Made by a program: the position numbers and the translations under genes
Part shown: in pieces, positions 44,657 to 52,664 of the stretch
How the letters are laid out: each line of letters begins with the position of its first letter
Numbering within the stretch: position 1 is the stretch's first letter
Notes under the pieces: generated by a model
Seen by the model: the letters and a program-made list of their open reading frames with translations, nothing else
The model's database searches: none
Told to the model about the DNA's origin: nothing
Assembly: GCA_019038645.1 (NCBI GenBank)
Contig: JAHOYT010000091.1
Span: 1 to 54,320 of the forward strand
Length of the DNA: 54,320 nt
Source: Bacteroidales bacterium
GTDB lineage: Bacteria > Bacteroidota > Bacteroidia > Bacteroidales > UBA12077
Reading direction: 5' to 3'

Positions 44657-47600
44657 ATGAGAAAACATGCAATAACCGGAAGTAAACATATTTCGCTTTT
44701 TGGCCTGCTCTTTTTTATGATTATACAATTGCAGGTTTATTCACAAGAATTTACATCTGTTGATACCATCATTGCTTCAGAGTACATCGTTAAGGCTGAG
44801 CGATTCATTGATGAGCTTTCTGTTGATAGTGCTGAGTTTTATTATTTACAAGCTCAGAAAATTTACGATGATGCTAATAATATCATTGGTTATATTAAAG
44901 CTTCAAATGGTTTAGGTGAAGCTTATAACAGAAATAATAAATTAGTGAAAGGTCTGCTTTTATTACAGAAAACACAAAAAATCATTATTGAGAATATCGG
45001 TGATAGTAATTTTTATTTAGCTGATAATTACAATAAAACAGCCATAGGGTATTATTTTATGTCTGATTTCAAAGAGTCTCTTAAATATCTTAATCTATCC
45101 TTAGAGTTAAAACTGAAAATCTTAGCTCCAAATCATTCATCAATAGGTGATTCTTATAATAACATTGGAGTAATGCATGATATGCTGGGAGAAAAAGAAA
45201 AAGCTATTAATGCATATTTGAAAGCTTTGGAGATTATAAAAAGCGCAGAAATAATTAACAATATTGATTTGGCTAATACGCAGGAAAATATTGCAATACT
45301 CTATTTCGATTTATCAAAATATGATTTAGCACTAAAGTATGAAAAGGAAGTGTGCAATATATTTTATAAAGAATTCGGAGACAATCATCTTAAGTACCTG
45401 AACAGTTACGAATTAATAGGTGTAGTGCTATTTAATATGGAGAGATATAAACAGGCAGAGCTGATATTAAAAGATGTTTTTGAAAAAAAGCAAAAAATCC
45501 TGCTTCCTCATAATCCATATATGATAAATTCTTTCATTAATGTGGGTAATTTGTACTTTATCTATGGTAATGTAAGCAGAGCACTTAAATATCATTTAAA
45601 AGCGTATGAATTTCTGGAGGCATATTCTGAAAATGAAATTAATTACGCTTTTATAGATTTGTTTAACAATATTGGTAATGATTATAATGAACTTGCACAG
45701 CATGAATTAGCAATTGAATATTATAATAAAGCTTATGCTATTGCTCATCAGATATTTGGTAAAAATCATATTATTTACTCTTCTTATTTTAATAACATTG
45801 CTATTGCACATACTCACCAAAAGAAATATAATTTAGCAATAGAGTATTTATATAAAGCAGAAAAGATTCTTTTAAAAAATAAAGGTAGCGAGAAAACATT
45901 GTTAAATATATATTCTAATCTTGCGGTTAACTATTTTCACGATAAAAAACCTGAAAAATCAAAAGAATATTTTAATAAAGCTGTTCAATTAGCCATTAAG
46001 CTTTATGGTAATAATAGCCCCTCTTTGGCAACCATATATGGAAATATAGGAACACTTTATCACGATAGTAAGGATTTTATAAATTCCTCATTATATTTTG
46101 AAAAATCTCTGAAGATAAGAAAAGAAAACTTTGGAATAAAACACCCTGATGTAGCAAGTGCGTACGTTTCGTATGGTTTGGCATATTTTGAAAATGAAGT
46201 TTATGACACAGCCTTACTGTGTTATCAGCATGCATATATTGCTAATTTGCCTGAATATAAAACGGAGCAATCAGAAGAATTTGAAAATATAATACTGAAC
46301 CCAACTCTTGACTTCTTAATATGTCCTGATTTTGAAATTCCATACAATTATTTTGAACTGATCAGGACGAATGCACAAAAATTAAGCGTTTTTGAAATGT
46401 TATATTTCAAAACAAACGACATTAAATATTTACATCCTGCATATGATTTGTATTTCTTTTGCGACACCGTTATTTCAGAATACAGAAAAGGAATTACTAA
46501 AGATTCGGATAAATTGATATTGTCTGAACTTTTTGGGGAATTATACCCTAATGCTTCATTCACATGTATGGAGTTATTTGATTTGACTAAAGATAGTACA
46601 TATCTGAAAGATGCTTATTACTTTTTACAAAAAGGCAAGTCTTTAATTCTGATAGAAACAATGAACGAAATTAATGCCAGAAAAATAGCAGGTATTCCGG
46701 ATAGTCTGTTAATCAAGGAAAGGAATATAACAGATGAACTATCTTATTTGCAAAGACAATTAATAACTGCTGATAAAAGCGACATACCTGAAATTTATAA
46801 GTCGAAGCTTAATTTAGCAATTAAGCTGGATAAGTTAACCAGTGAGTTTGAACAAAATTACCCTAAATATTACGATCTGAAATACAATGTAAAATCATTA
46901 AGTATTAAAGAGATACAAAGCGAATTGGATGAAAATACCTGTATATTGTCATATTATGAAGCTGATTACCGGTATTTATATACAATGATTACAAAAGATA
47001 GTATTGAAATCGTAACAATACCCGTTACGGAAAATTTTATTGATACTATAAATTATTTTCGAAATAGCTTGATATATCCTGAAAGCGGGAGGTTTAAATC
47101 ATTTTATAAAAGAAATGGGTATAATCTGTATAAATTACTATTTCCTCAAAACTTACCTGAGAGTGTTGAGAATATAATTATTATACCTGATCACAAACTA
47201 AGCGTTTTTCCTTTTGAAGCGTTGTTAACTTCAGAAGTTACATCTGATATGAGTTTATCAGAATATCCTTTTTTAATTAAGAAATATAACCTGACATATA
47301 ATTATGCAGAGAGACTTGTATATAATGGTTTAAAAGATAGGGCCATTAAGGAAAAACAATATGATTTTATTGCTTTTGCTCCTGTCTTTTCAGATATGAA
47401 TACAAATCACACAAGCCGGAATACCAAAACTATACTTAATAATATTCAGACTGATATAGATACAAATAATGTAAGAAGCAGGTTTATTAACAGAATGATG
47501 ATTTCAGCATTACCAGGAACAGAAGAAGAAGTAAAGTCTATCTATAATCTTTTTAATCAAAACAGTTTGTCCGCAAAAGTAAATTTATACGAAGCGGCTG

Positions 47601-48076
47601 ACGAAAACGAAGTTAAAACCTCAAATTTAATTGATTACAAGTTCATTCATTTTGCTACACATGGATTTGCAAATACCGAAAACCCGGAATTATCAGGATT
47701 GTTATTAGCTCAGGATTCAACTGATAACGAGGATAATATATTATTTCTGGATGAAATCCTGAGTATTGAAATTGACCCGGAACTTGTGGTGTTATCCGCT
47801 TGTGAAACAGGATTAGGCAAAATATACAAAGGTGAAGGCATGATTGGTTTGAGCAGATCATTAATATATAGTGGCGCAAAGAATATTAGTGTATCACTTT
47901 GGAAAGTTTCCGATGAGTCTACACAAAAATTAATGACTGAGTTTTACAAAAATATTTTAATTGATAATTCGGGTAAATACGGTAATTCACTTAGAAAAGC
48001 TAAACTGAATTTAATTAATTCAGAAAGATTTTCTCATCCGTTTTATTGGTCTCCGTTCATTTTAATTGGTAATTAA
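44657..48076 (+). CDS. Exported TPR-CHAT protein (caspase-like protease candidate)
   Basis: 1139 residues. I chose the ATG at 44657, which gives a signal peptide (ISLFGLLFFMIIQLQVYS/QE); an upstream TTG is less likely. Tetratricopeptide repeats fill about residues 35-520 (for example SYNNIGVMHDMLGEKEKAINAYLKALEI and ATIYGNIGTLYHDSKDF). A helical linker precedes a C-terminal CHAT domain (about 760-1139). The clan CD catalytic pair is visible: His1002 in HFATHGF and Cys1049 in VLSACETGLG. Structural blocks LSVFPFEALL and HPFYWSPFILIGN fit the family. CHAT proteins are caspase/separase-like peptidases. A periplasmic location would separate it from cytosolic defence proteases. Confidence 0.9.
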   Translation: MRKHAITGSKHISLFGLLFFMIIQLQVYSQEFTSVDTIIASEYIVKAERFIDELSVDSAEFYYLQAQKIYDDANNIIGYIKASNGLGEAYNRNNKLVKGLLLLQKTQKIIIENIGDSNFYLADNYNKTAIGYYFMSDFKESLKYLNLSLELKLKILAPNHSSIGDSYNNIGVMHDMLGEKEKAINAYLKALEIIKSAEIINNIDLANTQENIAILYFDLSKYDLALKYEKEVCNIFYKEFGDNHLKYLNSYELIGVVLFNMERYKQAELILKDVFEKKQKILLPHNPYMINSFINVGNLYFIYGNVSRALKYHLKAYEFLEAYSENEINYAFIDLFNNIGNDYNELAQHELAIEYYNKAYAIAHQIFGKNHIIYSSYFNNIAIAHTHQKKYNLAIEYLYKAEKILLKNKGSEKTLLNIYSNLAVNYFHDKKPEKSKEYFNKAVQLAIKLYGNNSPSLATIYGNIGTLYHDSKDFINSSLYFEKSLKIRKENFGIKHPDVASAYVSYGLAYFENEVYDTALLCYQHAYIANLPEYKTEQSEEFENIILNPTLDFLICPDFEIPYNYFELIRTNAQKLSVFEMLYFKTNDIKYLHPAYDLYFFCDTVISEYRKGITKDSDKLILSELFGELYPNASFTCMELFDLTKDSTYLKDAYYFLQKGKSLILIETMNEINARKIAGIPDSLLIKERNITDELSYLQRQLITADKSDIPEIYKSKLNLAIKLDKLTSEFEQNYPKYYDLKYNVKSLSIKEIQSELDENTCILSYYEADYRYLYTMITKDSIEIVTIPVTENFIDTINYFRNSLIYPESGRFKSFYKRNGYNLYKLLFPQNLPESVENIIIIPDHKLSVFPFEALLTSEVTSDMSLSEYPFLIKKYNLTYNYAERLVYNGLKDRAIKEKQYDFIAFAPVFSDMNTNHTSRNTKTILNNIQTDIDTNNVRSRFINRMMISALPGTEEEVKSIYNLFNQNSLSAKVNLYEAADENEVKTSNLIDYKFIHFATHGFANTENPELSGLLLAQDSTDNEDNILFLDEILSIEIDPELVVLSACETGLGKIYKGEGMIGLSRSLIYSGAKNISVSLWKVSDESTQKLMTEFYKNILIDNSGKYGNSLRKAKLNLINSERFSHPFYWSPFILIGN

Positions 48077-48167
48077 TTTATTAACCGGAAAAGTGATAAT
48101 TCAATATTGTATGAGTTTATAATATTAGAAATTATTACTTTTATATTCTAATCCAATATTTAAAACT

Positions 48168-49490
48168 ATGTTTCAGAAAGTATTAGATTTTCTTCAAAAA
48201 GATATTTGGCGAATTTCTGTTCGTAATATGCCAAAATATAAAGTGGTTTTAATTAAACAGTTACGTGTTTTATTACTGGCTTTTCGTGGGTATAATGAAG
48301 ATAAGGTTAGTTTACGTTCATCAGCTTTAACTTTTTATTCCATGTTATCTGTAGTTCCGGTCGTTGCCATGGGTTTTGGAATAGCTAAAGGATTTGGTTT
48401 CGATAAACATTTACAGCAGCAACTTATGGAAAATTTATCCGGGCAGCAGGAAGTACTGGATTGGGTAATTAAGTTTGCTAACAGATTTTTAGATAATACA
48501 AAAGGAGGAATAATTGCTGGTATTGGGATCGTGGTTTTGTTTTGGTCAGTTATGAAAGTATTAAGTAATATTGAAAGTTCTTTTAATGCAATATGGCAAA
48601 TACGAAAACCACGGGTATGGTTTAGAAAATTTAGCGATTATCTGTCTATGATGCTAATTGCTCCAATTCTAATAATCTTATCTACCAGTTCTAATGTTTT
48701 TATTACCACTCAAATCACACGGATTACCTCTGAAGTTGCGTTACTTGGTATGATAAGCCCTCTGATTTCCTTTTTTTTAAAATTAATTCCTTATGTACTT
48801 TTTTGGTTGGTATTGACAATAGTTTATATGGTAATGCCTAATACAAAAGTGAAATTTAAATCCGCATTTGTTGCCGGAATAATTTCAGGTACTATTTTTG
48901 TTTTTGTGCAATGGGCCTACATTCATTTTCAGGTTGGGGTTTCAAAATACAATGCCATATATGGTAGCTTCGCAGCTTTGCCTATGTTCCTTATATGGTT
49001 ACAAATGAGTTGGTTAATAGTTTTGTTCGGTGCTGAGATATCGTTCGCAGTGCAAAACGTGGAAAAATATGAATTTGAACCCGATACACACAATTTAAGC
49101 CCTTTTAGCTGGAGAGTACTTACATTAATGGTAGTTCATTTATTAGTAAAAAATTTTAATACAGGTGAAAAGGCAATGACGGCGGCCGAAGTTAGCAAGA
49201 AGCTGGAAATACCAATAAGATCAGTTCGCGATATTATTTACAATCTGGTTGATAGTAATATTATTTCAGAGATAAATACTCAATACGAGAAAGAAAATGC
49301 ATATCAACCTGCTCAGGACATTAATAACTTAACAATTAGTTATGTGTTAAACGCAATAGATCATGGGGGAACAGATAAAATTCTGGCAATTGCTTCTACG
49401 GAAAAAGATCAGATCATAAAATTATTAAATGATTTTGATATTGCAATTCAGAATGCAAACGGAACTATGTTATTAAAAGATATTAATTAG
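48168..49490 (+). CDS. YihY/BrkB-family membrane protein with C-terminal winged-helix-like domain
   Basis: 440 residues. Six transmembrane helices span about 45-300, with family blocks SSALTFYSMLSVVPVVAMGFG, IESSFNAIWQIRKPR, VYMVMPNTKVKFKSAFVAG, YGSFAALPMFLIWLQMSW and LFGAEISFA. The family was once called RNase BN by mistake; its function is unsettled. Residues from about 310 form a soluble winged-helix-like segment (MTAAEVSKKLEIPIRSVRDIIYNLVDSNIISE), common in Bacteroidota members. Confidence 0.9.
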   Translation: MFQKVLDFLQKDIWRISVRNMPKYKVVLIKQLRVLLLAFRGYNEDKVSLRSSALTFYSMLSVVPVVAMGFGIAKGFGFDKHLQQQLMENLSGQQEVLDWVIKFANRFLDNTKGGIIAGIGIVVLFWSVMKVLSNIESSFNAIWQIRKPRVWFRKFSDYLSMMLIAPILIILSTSSNVFITTQITRITSEVALLGMISPLISFFLKLIPYVLFWLVLTIVYMVMPNTKVKFKSAFVAGIISGTIFVFVQWAYIHFQVGVSKYNAIYGSFAALPMFLIWLQMSWLIVLFGAEISFAVQNVEKYEFEPDTHNLSPFSWRVLTLMVVHLLVKNFNTGEKAMTAAEVSKKLEIPIRSVRDIIYNLVDSNIISEINTQYEKENAYQPAQDINNLTISYVLNAIDHGGTDKILAIASTEKDQIIKLLNDFDIAIQNANGTMLLKDIN

Positions 49491-49507
49491 AAAACAAATT
49501 AATCCTT

Positions 49508-49515
49508 TACATTTG
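49508..49515 (+). promoter_or_regulatory. Candidate -7 box TACATTTG upstream of queE
   Basis: Matches TAnnTTTG, 20 bp before the queE start. No -33 TTTG at the expected spacing. No preQ1 riboswitch pattern was seen. Confidence 0.3.
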
Positions 49516-49535
49516 CAGGATTAAAAAATGAAGGG

Positions 49536-50168
49536 ATGAAAAATTTTGATGAAGCTATTGCACAAAAAGGACTGGAGTTACCTTTAGTTGAGGAATTTTA
49601 TTCATTACAAGGCGAAGGTTATCATACAGGAAAAGCAGCATATTTTATTCGTATTGGAGGTTGTGATATAGGTTGTCGGTGGTGCGATTCGAAAATGTCG
49701 TGGAATCCGGCGTTACATCCTTTAGTTTCTATTGATACAATTGTGGCTAATGCTTTAAAAACAGCAGCAAATGCTGTTGTGGTAACAGGTGGAGAACCAA
49801 GTTTATTTAACCTTAAACCTTTAACAGATAAACTAAAAGTACATAACATACAAACTTTTATTGAAACATCAGGAGCTAAATCACTATCAGGTACATGGGA
49901 CTGGATTTGTTTATCACCAAAGCGCCAGAGTCCTCCGGTAGAGGAGTTTTATGAGCTGGCAAATGAGCTAAAAGTTATTATTTATGAAGATGAAGATTAT
50001 CATTGGGCAGAACAGGCAGCATCAAAAGTTAATAAAGATTGTATGCTTTATTTACAATCAGAATGGAGCAGATACGTGCAAAATATACCGGATATTGTAG
50101 ATTATGTAAAAGCCTACCCAAAATGGAACGTATCACTTCAGGCACATAAATTTATGCGTATACCATAA
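49536..50168 (+). CDS. queE: 7-carboxy-7-deazaguanine synthase (radical SAM)
   Basis: 210 residues. QueE turns 6-carboxy-tetrahydropterin into 7-carboxy-7-deazaguanine in queuosine synthesis. The N-terminal VEEFYSLQGEGYHTGK block, the radical-SAM cysteines Cys43, Cys47 and Cys50 (CDIGCRWC), VVTGGEPSL, IETSGA and the SPKRQSPP block are all present. The C-terminus (WNVSLQAHKFMRIP) is typical. Other que genes are not in the window. It starts 45 bp after the yihY gene. Confidence 0.95.
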   Translation: MKNFDEAIAQKGLELPLVEEFYSLQGEGYHTGKAAYFIRIGGCDIGCRWCDSKMSWNPALHPLVSIDTIVANALKTAANAVVVTGGEPSLFNLKPLTDKLKVHNIQTFIETSGAKSLSGTWDWICLSPKRQSPPVEEFYELANELKVIIYEDEDYHWAEQAASKVNKDCMLYLQSEWSRYVQNIPDIVDYVKAYPKWNVSLQAHKFMRIP

Positions 50169-50225
50169 AATAATGTATGGCTGATATTTTTTTCGTAACT
50201 TAAAAGTCGAATTTAAATCAATGTC

Positions 50226-52190
50226 ATGCGTAGATTTCTATTATTTATTATATTTCTTTTAATAATACCTGCATATTCAATTGCGCAGTATAACTATTCA
50301 ACATCCAATAAAAAAGCTATAAGTGCATACGGGGAAGCGCTACAATCATTTAACAGGATGGACTATAACAGCGCAATTGTATTAATGGAAAAGGCAATTA
50401 AAGCTGATAATAAATTTGTTGAAGCTCATATCGTATTAGCAGAAATTTACGTTGAAACCGGAAACCGGAAAAATGCTATAATATCCTATAAGAATACTAT
50501 AAAAATTAACCCTGACTTTTTTCCTGGTCTCTATTTTTCGCTGGCCCAACTTGAAATGATGGAAAATAAATTTGAGGAAGCTAAAGGACATTTTGAAAAA
50601 TACATTAGCTATGCAAATCTCAAGCCTGTATCCATTGCAAGGACCAAAAAGAAAATTGAATCATGTGATTTTGCCATAGAAGCCATAAAAAACCCTGTTC
50701 CTTTTAATCCAATAAATTTAGGGGATAGTATAAACACATATTTTGATGAGTATTGGCCTTCTTTAACTGCTGATGAACAAACATTAGTTTTTACAAGATT
50801 AATTCCTGTACGATCTGAAAATGAGCTTAACTCAGGAAATAACGGGAAGAAAATACCAGCAGGTTTAGCAAAGGTTCAGGAGGATTTTTATATCAGTAAA
50901 AAAGGAGACAATCAATGGAGTGAGGCCGAAAATATTGGAGAACCTATTAATACTTTCGGTAATGAGGGCGCACAAACTATTTCGGTTGATGGTAGAATCA
51001 TGTATTTTACAGCATGTAACAGAAAAGATGGTAAAGGACGATGCGATATTTATCAATGTTTTAATGAAAACGGAAAATGGTCGAAGCCTGAAAATATTGG
51101 ATTTCCGGTAAATTCAGGCGCATGGGAAGCTCAACCTTCTTTATCACCTGACGGTAAAACCTTATATTTTGTAAGTAATCTTGATGGAGGTTTTGGAGGT
51201 AAAGATATTTGGATAAGTACTCTAAACCAGGAAGGAAAATGGTCAAAACCAGTAAATCCCGGAGAAAATATTAATAGTAGAGGTGATGAACAATCACCCT
51301 TCATACATCCCGATAACAAAACACTTTATTTTTCATCTAACGGGAAAACTGGAATGGGAGGCAGCGATTTATTTAAAGTAAGACGTAATAACGGTGGTGC
51401 GTGGAGTGAAGCTGTGAATTTAGGTTATCCAATAAATACAGTTTTTGATGAAATTGGATTAATTGTAAATGCAAGTGGCAATCGCGCTTTATTTTCTTCT
51501 GACAGGCTAAACGAGAAAGGACGTGATATATTTGAGTTTGAATTATATAAAGAGGCCCGGCCGGATCCTGTATCATATATGAAAGGAAATGTATTCAATG
51601 CAGAAAATAAAATTAAGTTACAGGCCCGGTTTGAACTTATTAGTCTGGAATCAGACGAAGTAATAATGCAGGCAGAATCTGATGCAGTTACAGGCGAATT
51701 TTTAATATGCATACCTTCAGATAATGATTATGCATTAAATGTTTCGAAAAAAGGTTATTTATTTTATTCAGATAATTTTAATCTAAAAGGAGTTCATGAA
51801 ATTTTTGATCCTTATTTAAAAGATATTGCTTTAAAACCAATCCAATATGGTGAAAAAATTGTATTAAAAAATATTTTTTACGAAACTGATTCGTACGAAC
51901 TTATGCAAAAGTCTATTACAGAATTAACCAGGTTATTAGATTTTTTAAATAATAATCCTACCGTTAAAATAGAAATTTCTGGTCATACTGATAATGTAGG
52001 AACACGTGATTATAACATTGATTTATCTGAAAATCGTGCCAAATCAGTTTATAACTTTTTAATCAAAAATAAAATTAAACCTGAAAGACTAATTTATAAA
52101 GGATACGGAGAAACTCAACCGGTTAATACTAATGAAACAGAACAAGGAAAAGCAGAAAACAGAAGAACTGAAATGAAAATATTAAATTAA
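50226..52190 (+). CDS. PorE-like TPR / PD40 / OmpA peptidoglycan-anchored protein
   Basis: 654 residues. A signal peptide (to about residue 21, SIA/QY) is followed by TPR repeats (about 28-145), PD40/WD40-like beta-propeller repeats (about 160-440: QTISVDGRIMYFTACN, PSLSPDGKTLYFVSN, PFIHPDNKTLYFSSNGKTGMGG), a carboxypeptidase-regulatory-like beta domain (about 450-535) and an OmpA C-terminal domain (about 545-654). The OmpA part keeps the peptidoglycan-binding ISGHTDNVGTRDYNIDLSE and ENRRTEM segments. This order matches PorE of the T9SS, which fits the two T9SS cargoes here. Unlike PorE, no lipobox Cys is seen. Bacteroidota carry several such paralogues, so PorE itself is not certain. Confidence 0.85.
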   Translation: MRRFLLFIIFLLIIPAYSIAQYNYSTSNKKAISAYGEALQSFNRMDYNSAIVLMEKAIKADNKFVEAHIVLAEIYVETGNRKNAIISYKNTIKINPDFFPGLYFSLAQLEMMENKFEEAKGHFEKYISYANLKPVSIARTKKKIESCDFAIEAIKNPVPFNPINLGDSINTYFDEYWPSLTADEQTLVFTRLIPVRSENELNSGNNGKKIPAGLAKVQEDFYISKKGDNQWSEAENIGEPINTFGNEGAQTISVDGRIMYFTACNRKDGKGRCDIYQCFNENGKWSKPENIGFPVNSGAWEAQPSLSPDGKTLYFVSNLDGGFGGKDIWISTLNQEGKWSKPVNPGENINSRGDEQSPFIHPDNKTLYFSSNGKTGMGGSDLFKVRRNNGGAWSEAVNLGYPINTVFDEIGLIVNASGNRALFSSDRLNEKGRDIFEFELYKEARPDPVSYMKGNVFNAENKIKLQARFELISLESDEVIMQAESDAVTGEFLICIPSDNDYALNVSKKGYLFYSDNFNLKGVHEIFDPYLKDIALKPIQYGEKIVLKNIFYETDSYELMQKSITELTRLLDFLNNNPTVKIEISGHTDNVGTRDYNIDLSENRAKSVYNFLIKNKIKPERLIYKGYGETQPVNTNETEQGKAENRRTEMKILN

Positions 52191-52266
52191 AACATTTTTA
52201 AGACTTTCTTGTTTTCATATATGACTTGATTTAATTAATTTTTAGAATGCAAAATTATCATACACA

Positions 52267-52656
52267 ATGAAATCACTATTTATAGAAGCAACGGAAGATA
52301 CACCCGAAATAAATTTGAACTCTGAATCCGGAGTTCTTGAATTTACAGGTATTTCTATCCCTGAAAATGCTAACTCGTTTTACAAGCCTGTAATAGGATG
52401 GCTGGAAAAATATATTGTATCTCCTAACAAAACAACAGATTTTAAATTTAATATTAAGATGATAAGTTCAGCATCATCAAAAATATTTTACGATATAGTT
52501 AATAAAATTGAACAGCTAAGCGAAAATAAAGATATTTGTACCAGAGTATTTTGGTATTATAGTATTTACGACGACGAAATATGGGAGCAGGGTCTTGAAT
52601 ACAAAAAAACTCTTTCTGTTCATTTTGAACTTATATTAATAGAAGAGGATGATTAA
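52267..52656 (+). CDS. SiaC-like (DUF1987) regulatory phosphoprotein
   Basis: 129 residues. The family layout is clear: FIEATEDTPEINLNSESGVLEFTG, the ISIPENANSFYKPVIGWLEKY block, a strand, then MISSASSKIFYDIVNKIE, and RVFWYYSIYDDEIWEQG near the end. In Pseudomonas SiaC the phosphorylated Thr68 lies in LNTSS; the aligned residue here is Ser68. SiaC is phosphorylated by SiaB, dephosphorylated by the PP2C phosphatase SiaA, and in its unphosphorylated form activates the diguanylate cyclase SiaD. No SiaB is beside it. The convergent neighbour 8 bp away is a nucleotide cyclase gene; a SpoIIE phosphatase lies at 7740-10976. Confidence 0.85.
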   Translation: MKSLFIEATEDTPEINLNSESGVLEFTGISIPENANSFYKPVIGWLEKYIVSPNKTTDFKFNIKMISSASSKIFYDIVNKIEQLSENKDICTRVFWYYSIYDDEIWEQGLEYKKTLSVHFELILIEEDD

Positions 52657-52664
52657 TATACAAA

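Noticed and set aside
44657-48076. TPR-CHAT protein as a Craspase-type CRISPR protease
   Set aside because: No gRAMP/Cas7-11 or CRISPR array in the window, and this protein has a signal peptide.
49491-49535. preQ1 riboswitch before queE
   Set aside because: The gap is only 45 bp, has no GC-rich stem or preQ1-type A-rich tail pairing, and mainly holds a -7-like box.
50163-50180. Terminator hairpin at the queE stop codon
   Set aside because: Only a 5-bp AT-rich stem (CCATA/TATGG); too weak, although a T run follows.
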